In this document: positions 1-10,900 of the stretch, piece after piece
Position numbering within the stretch: the first letter of the stretch is position 1
How the letters are laid out: every line of letters starts with the position of its first letter
From: Thermomucor indicae-seudaticae
Taxonomy: Eukaryota; Mucoromycota; Mucoromycetes; Mucorales; Lichtheimiaceae
DNA length: 30,539 nt
Assembly: GCA_000787465.1 (NCBI GenBank)
Contig: JSYX01000417.1
Location: forward strand, 1-30,539
Direction of reading: 5' to 3'
The notes under the pieces: generated by a model
The model's input: the letters and a program-made list of their open reading frames with translations, nothing else
Told to the model about the DNA's origin: nothing
Database searches by the model: none
Position numbers and translations under genes: made by a program

Positions 1-939
1 TTTTTAATTTTCTTCACTGCAAATTATTTTTGCAGTTGGCGCAAACGACTTTGCGAACAGTGCCAACGTCATCTTAAAAAATAATAGTTAAACGAAAGAC
101 TACAGTATTACTATTATGGGCTAGAATTACTAGTCATAGTTCGCATGGACGCATCCTGCAGCATAAAGCTTGCTTCCGGCTGCGTCATGCGTATTCGTAA
201 GATCGCAAAATAAACGGTAACAAAAAAACGTGTCAAGCCATGTCCAGTAGTCGTTGAATATTTGCGTTTCACAGGACTTGTGAAGGGGAAGCCATCCTTG
301 CCTGTTAAAAATTTTTTGCCCCTTTTGATCCAATGTCAAATTGTTCAATAAAGCTTTGCCTCACGTACCCTTAGGATGTAATCAGAGCATGAATGTGAAC
401 CGCATAAACTGAAATGATAAATCGCTCTCTCTGTCGATGAGTCCCGTTGTAACATATAGTTTACATATTAATAACGGCTCGACACGGGCAGAAACTTACG
501 TGCAAGCGATGGAAATCTTGTTTTTTTTCCTGTCATTGATTATTTGCGCCAACAGCTCCTAGCAACCCGGCTTTAGTGAGCCTCACGCTTCTCACCACTT
601 TTTAACTTGGTCAAAAGACATACAGTGCCCGCGCGATATAGGGATAACGTTTTATGGGAAAAATGACGCGATATCCTCGATACAGCGATGGATCGCCTTA
701 ATTTGTTACCAAGGTGATCATTATATAGCGTGAACATTGCAAATCCACGCATCGCATGCCAGCTCTCTTGTTGAATACATAAACACAGAAGCGTCAGGAA
801 GTGTTATTCGTTGGTCAAGATTAGCAGTGGAGGTTATGTTGCCTCAGCAGATAGCATGAGGTTAAGGTTCCTGTCTATGGCAACAAAAATTCGTTGCTTG
901 TGAAGCCAGATTTTCTTACTCAGTGGTGTACCTGACCCG
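1..939. other. no gene recognised, upstream flank of ORC6
   Basis: I see no protein family, RNA gene or repeat here that I can support. The longest open frame, on the minus strand at 130-348, has 72 codons, no recognisable motif and no intron-exon continuation. The part nearest 940 must carry the ORC6 promoter and 5' leader, but no clear TATA or CCAAT arrangement stands out. The first few hundred bases may be the 3' flank of a gene outside the window. Confidence 0.5.
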
Positions 940-1942
940 ATGACAGATCGACAACAACTTGCACTCTGCCTGGATCGACTGCATTTGGCCGACGATACCG
1001 AGCTGCTAGACAAGGCAAGGCACTTTCTGGCTCGATGCACAAGCAAGATTGATCGCAAAATTTTCAAGGCGGGACCCAACTGTCGGCATGTTGTCTGCAT
1101 TCAACTGGCATTCGAAAGGTGAAATACTGGTCTACTCTCCCAGTTACATTACGCAAAATAATAACAGCTCGATGGCACAAAAGTCTCGGTAGAACGGGTT
1201 GGGACACGGCTATGGCAGCGAAATTAGCGACTTGCACGAAACGAGCTTACGAAAACACCGTGAGCCTTGTACGGACACAGCTGGGAGTACAACAAGACGT
1301 GACATTTGAGTCCATGGCTGTCACTTTTGGTTGCACTACCATGGTGAACAAGTTGGAGGACCTGTGGCAAACATTCTGTGAAAAGTATGTCACACAACTG
1401 GGTAGTTACAAGCGGTCTCAGACAATGCGAGAAGAGTTGGATCAGCCTGCAGTGAAGGCTGCTGTATTTTTAACATGTGCCAGAAGTCTTGGAGTAAGTT
1501 TCTGCTTTTGAAACAATGGCCGAACGCACACAAATCTGATGACGCTTTCTGCAAGTAGCATCGGATTGATAAAGCAAAGTTACTGCGGATATGCTTCTGT
1601 AACTCTCGCCAGTTAACAACGTGGACAGACGCGATAGAAGAAGTCTGCAGTGACGAGTTGAAAGAGTTAGAAAGGGAAGTGGCCTCACCTTCTCCATTGA
1701 AGAGGTCTTGGAGGAGAACTGGCCAGCAAGATGAAACGAAGGCAGACGAAGAAGAGCAACGAGTTCGTACAAAGAAACCAAAAGCTGGTGAGCGGAAAGC
1801 AGCACCAGCGCCAGCAAACAAAAAGGCGGTTCCGGTATCAGGGATTGTTTCTATGATCGGTCAGCAAAACTACAAAGAGACTAGACGGTACAAGGATTAC
1901 ATACAGTGGCGCCGTCAAATGCTCCAAAAACTGTCAGCATGA
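940..1942 (+). CDS. ORC6: origin recognition complex subunit 6
   Basis: ORC6 is the smallest subunit of the origin recognition complex, which marks replication origins and helps load the MCM helicase in the nucleus. The model has three exons, 940-1118, 1193-1493 and 1559-1942, with GT-AG introns of 74 and 65 bp, and gives 287 residues in one frame. The N-terminal half shows the cyclin-like repeats typical of ORC6 (CIQLAFER, then a stretch ending in KRAYENTV; VFLTCARSLG closes the second repeat). A charged, lysine-rich linker follows (SPSPLKRSWRR, KKPKAGERK). The C-terminus carries the conserved ORC6 tail PVSGIVSMIGQQNYKETRRY followed by KDYIQWRRQML. That tail is the strongest evidence. The linker serine-proline sites could be CDK targets, which is inference. 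PSO2 follows on the same strand 424 bp downstream. Confidence 0.9.
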
Positions 1943-2366
1943 GCGTAACTTATCCGAAATGTACATATAATACTGGAATTTGGAAGTTGATTTGTGTTGC
2001 TCGAAGAGTTTTTGCGTCAACTGGTAGCCAAATATGCATTATTCCCGTCTTCGATTTGCAATATTCATCAAACCAAAGCGGTTATCAGTTGGCGTGAAAC
2101 CACTTCGAGCATGTAAAACGTGAAGCTTTTGCTAAGCCTGTAATTGCACTTGTATCAATCATTTAGCTGTATGTTATATAAATTCAGTAGAGCGCAAGCC
2201 CGTGTTCATGTATCGAGAGAAGCGCAGATCTTTGAGACGTTTAAAGGAACTCAATGGAGCAGTTTGGTCGCTGTTGGTTGTGCCATATCCTCGACGCTGT
2301 CGAGGCGCAAAAGAAATTTTTTTCTTAAGTCCACCCATATCCTTCTTTCTCAGTGAAAGGAATGTT

Positions 2367-4573
2367 ATGAAGTTTCAAAACGCGGAACGCCGTGGTCAGA
2401 AGCGTCAGCGCGACTCATCACAACAAAATGACAGCGGTGGCAAAAGACACACATCGCTGACGCTGCGACATTACTTCAAAAGGGATGAGAAAGCTGCAGC
2501 AGACAGCAATGACGCTAGTCCATGCGTTAGCTCATATGAAGCTGACATGACAAGAGCAATCAGTTTAACCCTTGAATCACAGCATCGTACCGAAACTGGA
2601 TCTTCGAGTACACTTGCAGCACAAGAAGCTGTTCACGTAGCACAAGAGTCGACGGGCAAAGGAGACAGTGATCAAGAGTGTCCGATCTGTGGATCTCTGT
2701 TCAAGATCACGATCGATGAGCTCCAGGCACACGTCAACGAATGCCTGGACAAATATCAGTTAAAGACACAGCAACAACAGGATAATACAGCTCCCAATGA
2801 TGATATAGCAGATCAAAAGCGGAAACAGTCTTCGAGTTGGACGAGTTTATTTCGAAAGGCACAGTGGAAAATCAGTGGCATTTGGCACTCTAAAAGCGTT
2901 GAAATACCTGGGATGTCAGAGATTGGCTCGACGACGGCTTGGTTTGGCGATGAGACCTGGGAAAAGCCTGGCGTTCCGGTGAAGAGGACATGTCCGTTAT
3001 ATAAAAAGTTGCCAGGTTAGGAAAGGATTTTTGGCTTCGTAAGGTCAACGTCGTGGCTCAAAGTTCTCGCGTGCAGGCACGCGTTTCACGGTGGATGCGT
3101 TTTGCTATGGCAACATTCCTGGGTGTCAAGGATACTTCTTGTCCCATTATCATAGCGACCATTATCGCGGGTTGACAAAAAACTGGACCCATGGTCCGAT
3201 ATACTGTTCAGAGATAACTGCAAATTGTATCCGAGAGTGTCTCGAAGTGAACACCAATTACGTAAAGCCTCTTCCTATGGACAAGGAATGCAAAATCCCG
3301 GGTTCCAACGTTATTGTGTGTTTAATTGACGCTAATCACTGCCCAGGCGCGGTTATCTTCCTGTTTAAAGTACCAATGGAAAATGGAGAGGTTAAAAGAT
3401 ATTTGCATACTGGCGATTTCCGGGCCAATCCGCGCATGTGTATTCACCCTGCGCTCAGGCAACCAGAGAACCCGCCAATCGATATCTTGTACCTGGATAC
3501 TACATACTTGGATCCGAAATGGGCGTTTCCTTCGCAAGAGCAGACGATCAAGACGGCTTGCAAAATTGCATTACAGCATGCCGCTGAAGAGGGCAATGAG
3601 AAGATAAATGGTCTTGAACGATGGTTCGGCAAGATGAGCGACAAACTAGTCCAACAAATAAGCAAGGAAAATACATCGCTGGAAGAAATGGACGAGGTGG
3701 AGTTTAACGATGATGTCGAATCTGAAGGAGTTTTCGAGGAGAAGGATATCGATATAGAAGCACTTGTGGATCGCCCGGAGACCGATCAGGACACGAAGTT
3801 TTGTGTTGATAAACCAAATATTTACAAGCGAGTTGCGGTGGTCGTTGGCTCCTACGCACTTGGCAAGGAGAAGATATTTATTTGTAAGTAGTAGCAAGGC
3901 TTATAACCTGTTTGTTTCCTTTCAAAGCGCTGACAAACCACTGTAAGCGCTTGCCAAGTCCCTAAAATCCAAGATATTTGTCACCGAGAACAAGCGAAAA
4001 CTGTTAGCTTGCATTGGCGACTCGGAGCTTGAAGTTATGCTGACAGATGATCCACGGGTAGCCCAAGTTCATGTCCTTCCGATAGCCCACCTGCAACCGG
4101 AGGCAAGTATATGGTGCAGCGAAAGAAAGAATTCTTTGATCAATACTGACTCGAGCATATAGTACTTGGTTCCCTATTTTAATAGCATTGCATCACATTT
4201 CCAGTCATTAATTGCTTTCCGGCCAACTGGATGGACGTTCAAATCGCGAAGTGCGCAAGCAAGCAGCATGGTGTCTTCTTCGTTAGCTCGGATAACAGCT
4301 CAGGTCGCCGAGGATCCGCCTTTGGAGCTACCAGTGCTGCTTTCCTTACCAAAGATCAAAATATACGGCGTTCCTTACTCGGAGCATTCCAGTTTTCGCG
4401 AACTGGCTTCATTTATCGCAAGTCTTGATATTCGCTGCATTATACCGACGGTCAATGTAGGAAGTGAAAAAAGCCGGACAAAGATGGCCAGTTTCTTTTC
4501 AAAGTGGCAGGAAGAGAAGCGCAAAAACGGTAAAATTCAAGTAGTTCCGTATCGTACATTAGATCATTGGTAG
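2367..4573 (+). CDS. PSO2: DNA interstrand cross-link repair nuclease, SNM1/PSO2 family
   Basis: Metallo-beta-lactamase/beta-CASP 5' exonuclease of the PSO2/SNM1A family, which digests past interstrand cross-links in the nucleus. Four exons, 2367-3015, 3077-3883, 3948-4102 and 4163-4573, give 673 residues. Introns are 61, 64 and 60 bp; the third has a GC-AG border (GAG|GCAAGT). Visible parts: a PIP-box-like stretch without the Gln (SLTLRHYF, residues 30-37); a UBZ4-type zinc finger (C105, C108, H122, C126); the HxHxDH motif H240-H242-D244-H245; DANHCPGAV at 301-309; HTGDF with D330; and the beta-CASP end with YGVPYSEHSSF. An acidic insertion of about 75 residues sits in the beta-CASP region before VGSYALGKEKIF. 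An upstream in-frame Met at 2202 exists, but the Met at 2367 gives the usual basic N-terminus. PSO2 is the fungal name; animal relatives are DCLRE1A/B/C. Confidence 0.93.
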
Positions 4574-4741
4574 ATATGCATCTATATACCACGACCCTAG
4601 TTTCAGTTGCTGTACACTCTATCTATCATTATTATTATTCAAACTTTGATGCATATATTCATTCTGTGATTTTGTTGCTGATGTCCGGAATCGTTATCCT
4701 CACGTCTTCCTTCAAAGTCGCTGCAACGATAGGAAGAATCG

Positions 4742-5429
4742 TGATGCTGAATGAGAGGGGACCAAGTTCTTTTTGACGAAGCATCCTCCGTGCTCGTCTG
4801 CGATAACTCCTTGAAGGCATCAGATGCGACGAAACAATAGTTCTTGTCCTTGTCCTCGCCCTCCCCACTTGTTCTTCTTCTTGGCTAGTTGGAGTAACAG
4901 CTGGCTATAACGATCCACCAGATCAATCTGTGCCCATAACGCGTATATCTTTGACGTGGCCACTTGTTCTTGCTCTGGTGAAAAGATGGGAAACGGTCTT
5001 GACGTTGAGTGTCCTCAGATATGCTATTTGTAATATTTCTTGTGCTAATACCCTTATAAAATCGTGAGACGCGCTCCAACTCTTCGTCAAGGACATGAAA
5101 AAAGGCTCGTAAGCTTCGTCCGCATGCAAAACATGGCCCACTGGAACTCTTTGATCACTACCGCCTTCTGCTTCTTTGAAAGCTGCACTATTTCCTATTC
5201 CTTTGGTTTCTCTCGAACAGTCCCGCATCTCGCCTTCAACAACACTCTGCCGAGGACTATCCCACGATGATAGGCTACTGCCACTGTCGTTCTCATGCTG
5301 ATATATTGGATCATACAGACGCAGGTCTTTCATCAAATCGTCCAAAGCCTTTTTCAATCGTTTATAGTCAACGTAGGCTTTCCGCCATTCCGGTACGCTT
5401 TCTGTTTCTAGGTATGTTTCAGACTTCAT
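4742..5429 (-). pseudogene. SPX-domain gene relic, SYG1/XPR1-like
   Basis: The SPX domain binds inositol pyrophosphates and reports phosphate status; in SYG1/XPR1 it precedes an EXS membrane domain. The frame from the Met at 5429 begins MKSETYLETESVPEWRKAY and continues with VDYKRLKKALDDL, a clear SPX start. Near 5090 the frame breaks: the next conserved block, FFHVLDEELERVSRFYKG, is read one frame over, as if one T were missing from a run of six. Downstream conservation fades, with a possible further remnant near 4800 (YRRRARRML). No EXS membrane segments follow. I could not repair the break with an intron. It lies on the same strand just downstream of a Pcl-type cyclin, whose family partners Pho85. 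I call it a pseudogene; an assembly error at the T run is the alternative. Confidence 0.7.
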
Positions 5430-5681
5430 CCCACGGGAATAAAAGAACAACCGGGGATGCCTCCGGGACCGATAACACCCTGAGAAAATAATCGGACTTC
5501 GGGTTTCCTCCCTGGGCTTGCTATAGAGCCCTTTTGAGAGGGGGCATTGAAGCATTGTTTACAACGACACAGAGTGTCAATAAAATATATAACATTTACA
5601 ATAAAAGAAGAATGTGGGAAACACGGTATTAGCTACAGAAAGGAACTAAAGGAAACAGGGACGAGGGAACGAGCGCGGGTC

Positions 5682-6358
5682 TCAGGGCTGAGATGGAAAG
5701 ATGAGGTCGCTTTCGAAGTTAAGATTTCGAAGAAATGCTACCATTTCTTCGACATCAATGTGAAGATTCCATTGCAGGAAACGCAGAAATGCGAGTTCCA
5801 TACGGGTCATTTCCTTGATAGACCACACGTCACCCGTAGCACGCACCAATTGCTTGGTAGACAGGTAATGGTCTTCACTGTACTTGCTAGCTACTAATAA
5901 ACTAGCAGCAAATATCCGATGGGCTGCTTCAGACTCGGCTTTGTAAGCTAAATGAAAATGTCTGTAAGCAATGGATAGGGCATACACCAAAGAATAGTAT
6001 TTTAATGAACTTACTCGGAGGTAAGGATGAACGGAAGCGTTGGACGTAGATAAGGGCCATGACGAGTTGAACCGGTTGAACATCACATTTCTCTGTGACG
6101 AGTTGGATAAAGGGAAGCAAGTCGGGTAAATGAGAAGGTCGTCGCCGTATCATGGAAGGGTCTTTCTCGGATAGGTCTTCTTGTACTGAAGAAGAGGAGG
6201 AGGGATGTTGATGAAGTATGGCATCAAAGGAAGAAGATGCAAAGTCTTCGAAGACCCTTCAATATCTCTCTCTGTGCTTATCTCTCTCTCTCTTTTATCT
6301 GCTTACCTATAAAGCCTGGAGGAATGGCTTTACGTGCCGCCGTAGGGGCGAGCAGCAT
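5682..6358 (-). CDS. Pho85-type cyclin, Pcl1/2 subfamily
   Basis: Predicted regulatory subunit of a Pho85/CDK5-like kinase, acting in cell-cycle or polarity control in relatives. Three exons on the minus strand, 6358-6307, 6245-6015 and 5947-5682, give 182 residues; introns are 61 and 67 bp. The cyclin box is clear: LLPFIQLVTEKCDVQ, LVMALIYVQRFRSSLPP, HRIFAASLLVASKYSED, then LVRATGDVWSIKEM, MELAFLRFLQWNLHI. The last block resembles Pcl1/2 cyclins more than Pho80. The second acceptor could instead be nine bases further on, which removes three residues and also stays in frame. The first exon (MLLAPTAARKAIPPGF) rests on splice sites and frame only, so the start is less certain. Intron 1 contains a CT repeat around 6281-6293. 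An SPX relic lies downstream on the same strand. Confidence 0.85.
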
Positions 6359-6404
6359 GTTATCGTTTGTTGTCGTCTTGGTTAAGCAGATGGGGCCTGG
6401 CGCC

Positions 6405-6450
6405 CAGAGGGAAAGAGAAGAAAAAAAAAAAGAAAAAAAAAGAGAAACGA
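6405..6450. repeat. A-rich polypurine tract
   Basis: A low-complexity tract with two long A runs separated by G lies just upstream of the cyclin start. On the cyclin strand it is a pyrimidine tract in the likely promoter or 5' leader. Such tracts are common near fungal promoters and may be nucleosome-poor; that role is inference. Confidence 0.6.
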
Positions 6451-7840
6451 CGGAAACTGTCGCTGCCATATTTATAGGCATGACTCAGCTTAGCGCATTT
6501 TTTCAACTTACGGTTTCAGATAAGCTTGTTATCTTATTTTTTCTTACTAAGACTCTTCCTATCAAAGCAACTACTTTTAAATAATCATTCGTCCTTATTA
6601 GAAACAAGAGATGAGTACAGCCTGTACTTTGTGGTCCAGCCAATCTTTTCTCTCGTCCACTTTCACTTCTCTCTTTTGTTTCCAAGCCGTAAGGCAAGCA
6701 AGCTCATTGGTGCTGAATTTTCTAGCACAGTTACCTTTTTCGGGCATTTTCCATATGACGTACGATGGAAAAGTTTGTCCGGTTACCCGGAACGAAGGCA
6801 GAAGCATGAAAATGGTTACCTGCCATAGACCTGTTTGTTTCGTTTCTTGGCAACATTGATGTGTGCAGAGATTCATTGACATGTTGTGATTATGGCATGC
6901 GTGCTCCCATAGACTAGCAATAATACAAAAGGGAACGGATGAGCTGAACGGAATGCCGATTTCGAGTCCACCGAGGGAAAAGGGGGGAAACCGAAGATCC
7001 ATTACCCTTAAGCAGTTGTATATCGTACCACAGATACAGGGGCGCTTAGTGTCCTCTAAAGAATCGTGATACTCAGACGACGATACGACTGGCAACAATC
7101 GCGGCAGCCCAGATAACAAGCTTCCTACAAGGTTTTAAAGAGGTGACTATAGGCACCCAGAAGGAGCTTACCCGCTGCTCACAGCTATACGGAGAAAGAA
7201 CGGAGCGGGGATGATTGGAACAGAAAGGAGAGGAGGGAGTTAGGCCATGCTGCTCTAAATAGCTGGTATATTGTAGGGATATGTTTGACCGGTGTCATAG
7301 AAACAGAACTCTGTCAAAAACTTTGTTAGTCTTTTTTGACAAGACTATTGCGTTTTTGTTGATGAGACGGTCGCGTTTATTTGCGTTGTCGTTAGGTGCG
7401 ACGAAAAGCGCCGTAAGTTTATTGAAACAGAGGCTATTTCCCGGTTCAATGCAAAAAACCTGTTTCCGGTTGTCAGGTGCTTTTTCTCATTGGTTGAGTG
7501 TGGCTCAGATGGATACAAGGAAAAATTACATTACATGACGCATAGCTGTAAATAAAAGTCGGAACAGCTCGGGTGCTGTCAATCCCTGTATCGAATGACT
7601 TTCTTTGCATGAGTGAAAGACGTTGAACTTGTTGCATTACAAACATACAGACGTAGAATGGTACCCCACAAAGACACGGAGATTTCATTGACCAATGTTA
7701 ACGTGAGCAGGCATCTCCAGAAACAGTAGCAACTTTGTCGGACAAACAAACAATCTGATTGGACGATAAGGAATTTGATGCTGATAAGGCCTCGGGAGAT
7801 AAGGAATTAAATCAGGATTGGACAGATTTAAGCATTATCT
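6451..7840. other. long intergenic region between divergent cyclin and kinase genes
   Basis: No gene is recognised in about 1.4 kb. Open frames here, including a 173-codon minus-strand frame at 6598-7119, show no family motif and look like chance. The region separates a minus-strand cyclin and a plus-strand kinase, so it should hold both promoters. Visible possible sites include an ATTGG box (inverted CCAAT) near 7491 and GATA-type motifs near 7780-7805. The length is unusual for this compact region and may include a 5' untranslated exon of the kinase. Confidence 0.4.
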
Positions 7841-7844
7841 CTCC

Positions 7845-7908
7845 TCGTCTGATCTTTCTTTTGTTCTTTTCTCTTTTGTCTTCTCCTTAACTTTTCCGTC
7901 ATTTACAG
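7845..7908 (+). promoter_or_regulatory. probable 3' splice site of a 5' UTR intron of the kinase gene
   Basis: A strongly pyrimidine-rich stretch ends in CTTAAC (branch-point-like) and TTTACAG at 7902-7908, twelve bases before the kinase start codon. An in-frame TGA lies between this AG and the ATG, so an upstream coding exon is excluded and the intron would be untranslated. The matching donor was not identified. Confidence 0.45.
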
Positions 7909-7919
7909 AAAACATTTGA

Positions 7920-9281
7920 ATGTACTCCAAAGTGACAGAATTCAATACTTGCTTACAATTCGTTCGTTCCGAAAGCTCAGAGACATCTTCGAAACATCAC
8001 AGCAGCAGAAACCGCAGCACTGCCAATAATCACGGTCTACGTGTCAACACGGATCCACTTGGGATTACGTACGACACTGCAGACAACTATTACGACGGTA
8101 TCTTTCGTTATAATGAGTGTCAAGATGAAACTGTCGAGTCCTCTTCTTATTCTCCGCCTGATCGTCGTCCTTCTCTCGTATCCTGTTCTTCGCCTACCCC
8201 TTCACCCTCATCATCCACTTCCTCTTCAAACGTCACATCTCCTATCGCAGCGTCTCCTCCAACAACCACTCGTTGTTTCAATGCCATTGGTATATCCCGT
8301 CGGGTACCGCGTAACAAATGCCAGCTTACCCGACGAGAGAGTCGAGCATTCAGCAACAGCGTTTCGTCACCGATCTCTGCCAAGTCATGGGATCACATCC
8401 AGTCGCCGGCTGCGTCGTTCTTGGCCAGTTTTGCGTCTCCTACTTTGTCCATGCCTCCTCAGGATGAAGAGGAAGGTGACGAAATTGACGATTACGTACT
8501 TGAGCAAGTTATTGGGTATGGAGGCTTTTCCACGGTCCGACGCGGCTATTGCATCTCGGATGGACACAGAGTAGCCATCAAAGTCATCAAGAAGTCGATG
8601 ATGGCGCCTGATGAGGTGGCACGACTTGAACGTGAACTATCCATCTGGAAATCGCTCGACCACGCTCATATTGTGCGTGTGGAGAAGATTCTCGAGACAG
8701 ACCATGCTATGTACATTGTCTGCACATACTGTGGTGGCGGATCCCTCTTGGAGTTTGCTCAGCGACGGGGTCCGAATGGATTACCGGAGTCGGAGGTGCG
8801 ACGTATTGTGCTGCAGCTTGCCAAGGCACTCGCATATCTGCACGAAGATGCACGCGTGTGTCACAAAGATATCAAGCTCGACAATGTGCTCTTGACGGAA
8901 CAAGAAGGTGGTCAGATTATGCTCTGTGATTTTGGTCTAGCGCTGTATGAAGCACCTCACACTTGCAAGCATGAGCCAGCAGGTGGATCCTTGGCTTATG
9001 CTGCACCTGAACAAGTCCTTTCACCCTTGGCTATACCGTCACCAGCGACTGACATGTGGTCTCTTGGCGTGGTTATTTACGCTCTAATCGCAGGACGCTT
9101 GCCCTTCCAAGACGAATACGATGCTCGTCTGCAGCAAAAGATCCTGGACGGTCAGTATGAACTACCCGAAGGAATCTCTCCTGAGCTCGAGCAACTGTTG
9201 AATCGATTGATGCACAAGGATCCCCAGGAAAGATACACGATTCGTCAAGTATTGGAGTCTCCTTGGTGCCAAGTACCTTAA
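7920..9281 (+). CDS. serine/threonine protein kinase with long disordered N-terminus
   Basis: A single open exon of 453 residues. Residues 1-190 are low complexity, rich in Ser, Thr and Pro (a Ser/Pro-rich run around 70-115), and probably disordered. The kinase domain covers about 191-450: glycine loop GYGGFSTV (199-206), VAIK with the ATP lysine K221, the catalytic loop HKDIKLDN (H315, D317, N322), DFG at 337-339, and APE at 362-364. All catalytic residues are present, but HRD is replaced by HKD. The overall pattern is CAMK-like, and the domain ends the protein, with no regulatory tail. I do not recognise a specific orthologue and cannot name a substrate. An in-frame TGA directly upstream of the ATG supports the start. 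Confidence 0.9.
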   Translation: MYSKVTEFNTCLQFVRSESSETSSKHHSSRNRSTANNHGLRVNTDPLGITYDTADNYYDGIFRYNECQDETVESSSYSPPDRRPSLVSCSSPTPSPSSSTSSSNVTSPIAASPPTTTRCFNAIGISRRVPRNKCQLTRRESRAFSNSVSSPISAKSWDHIQSPAASFLASFASPTLSMPPQDEEEGDEIDDYVLEQVIGYGGFSTVRRGYCISDGHRVAIKVIKKSMMAPDEVARLERELSIWKSLDHAHIVRVEKILETDHAMYIVCTYCGGGSLLEFAQRRGPNGLPESEVRRIVLQLAKALAYLHEDARVCHKDIKLDNVLLTEQEGGQIMLCDFGLALYEAPHTCKHEPAGGSLAYAAPEQVLSPLAIPSPATDMWSLGVVIYALIAGRLPFQDEYDARLQQKILDGQYELPEGISPELEQLLNRLMHKDPQERYTIRQVLESPWCQVP

Positions 9282-9439
9282 TTTCCTTTAGTATTCTTCT
9301 TTTCTTTGCTTTCTTTTTTGTACATAGCCTCTGTCCACACACATATGTATTTGCTTATATACCATGGATCCTCGGCCCTCATCATGTTACGTCAACCTTT
9401 TGTTTATAGCTAGATACATGTTATTTTATTTAAAAGGAA

Positions 9440-9445
9440 AATAAA
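9440..9445 (+). terminator. candidate polyadenylation signal AATAAA
   Basis: An AATAAA hexamer lies about 160 bases after the kinase stop codon in an AT-rich 3' flank. The next gene converges from the other strand and ends at 9488, so the short gap must serve both 3' ends. The assignment is by motif and position only. Confidence 0.35.
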
Positions 9446-9487
9446 AGCTTGCTTTGTACATTGCGTAAAAAAGTACTATTAGGACAT

Positions 9488-10666
9488 TTAGTCATTGACC
9501 AAGCCGTCATAACCATCTACAAAGGAGAAGTGGTAATAAGTACAAAAGATCCAGAAAAAGGAGAATGGATCACCTTACATGCACAGATGCCTTCCATGTA
9601 GCATGCCAGAACAATTCCGGCGCCAACCTGGGAGACAGGATGGGAAAATCTTTTATAGATGATGAGTATAATATCTAACCAAGAGAGAATGACAAGATAG
9701 CCTTTACCTTGTGAAAAAGGCAAGCATGTAAAAGATCTGCCAATGATGCAAATGCAAACTCAATGTACGCTTGTATGGGCTATAAATCTGAGTTTCCGTC
9801 GAGGCCTTGTTATTATTATCCTCTCCCTCTTGTTGACCTTGTTCGGGATCCTGCTTCTTCTTGTCTGATCTGGTGCTCCACCAGACTCGAAGGCCATGTA
9901 TCTTGGTGCGTGACCAGTTTTGGTTGTTCTCTTTGATCAGGAACAAGGCCACAGCGAATAAAAAGATAGGAATCAGGAGAGCGCAGACGTAGTAAATCAC
10001 GAATGGGAGAGGCAACGTTGCGGCGAGGTAAATGTGAAACCCAGCAAATGCAAGGATGATCCTGTAAGATATGGTTAGCGACAAAATGCGTGTGTTACTT
10101 ATCTTCATGCATAAGCGATACTTACGCCAAGGCAGTCAAAAAGACTGCCCACATGCCAAATGGCCAATTTTTAATATTGGGAAGGGACCTGGAAGAGATC
10201 ATAAATCAGACTTTTCCTGGGTGATGAAACCCGCTTTAGTAGCCGGAACAGATACTTGCGTCTTTGTAAAGGGCAGCTCGGCAATCAAAGCATAACCAAA
10301 CAAGGACGGATAGAAGGCAACCACGGTGATCCAACTAAAATGTCTCCTGAGTCCTCTTTATTCTCCTTTTCCTTTTCCACTGTCGCGAACTCACCTATAC
10401 GCGTGAGTGTAATTGCCAAAGACAAAAAGAATAGTGCCATAGGAAAACCCAAGCATGGCATCACTCCAGTGTCTCGCCAGGCTCTTCTCGTTGGTTTCCC
10501 AGTTATAACGTTTAGCAACGATTTGATATATCGGGTACGGCACGATCAAGAAAGAAAGCATGAAGTAGAGCCAGACAAGAGGATTAAATGAGAACAGCGC
10601 GGTCTCCGGGACTTGTGCCGGATCGGAAAAAGCAAGCACTGGCTCATAAGCACCAGGAACAGCCAT
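9488..10666 (-). CDS. multi-pass membrane protein of unknown function with HLHHW motif
   Basis: Function unknown. Six exons, 10666-10395, 10334-10260, 10188-10126, 10061-9708, 9649-9579 and 9516-9488, join in frame to 287 residues; introns are 58-71 bp, and the second has a GC-AG border (GAC|GCAAGT). Hydrophobic segments: LVWLYFMLSFLIVPYPIY, the stretch around GFSYGTILFVFGNY, TVVAFYPSLFGYALIA, a long one around AVFLTALAIILAFAGF, and VIYYVCALLIPIFLFAVALF. A polar, acidic and Asn-rich loop (EQGQQEGEDNNNK) follows. The C-terminal block LHLHHWQIFYMLAFFTRF, then GAGIVLACYMEGICAYGYDG, looks strongly constrained: a His cluster beside a membrane segment suggests a metal or lipid-head contact, which is inference. 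The good fit of six exons argues for a real gene. Confidence 0.82.
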
Positions 10667-10900
10667 CCTTTCCCAGCTTCAGAACAAAGGATCAAAAGAA
10701 GAAGAAAAAGAGAAAAAAAGACAGACCGATCGATCTTTAACGATATGCAACCTGCAAAGCTTGTACTACTTGGCGGAGAACAAGCTAATTAGGTCGATGA
10801 TCCATGACAGCAGTACTGCAGTATATTCTGCCAAAAGGAGCATAGGTTCATATAGAAAGAAATCCGTTCAACGTGGATTAAGAAGAAAAGAAAAGAAAAC

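Noticed and set aside
130..348. 72-codon minus-strand frame near the window start
   Set aside because: No family match and no neighbouring exon; cannot be told from chance.
4923..5555. SPX gene as an intact 210-codon coding sequence
   Set aside because: In this frame the SPX homology stops at the T run near 5095 and continues in another frame, so the open frame downstream is spurious.
6598..7119. 173-codon minus-strand frame upstream of the kinase
   Set aside because: No motif, no splice partner, and composition like the surrounding non-coding DNA.
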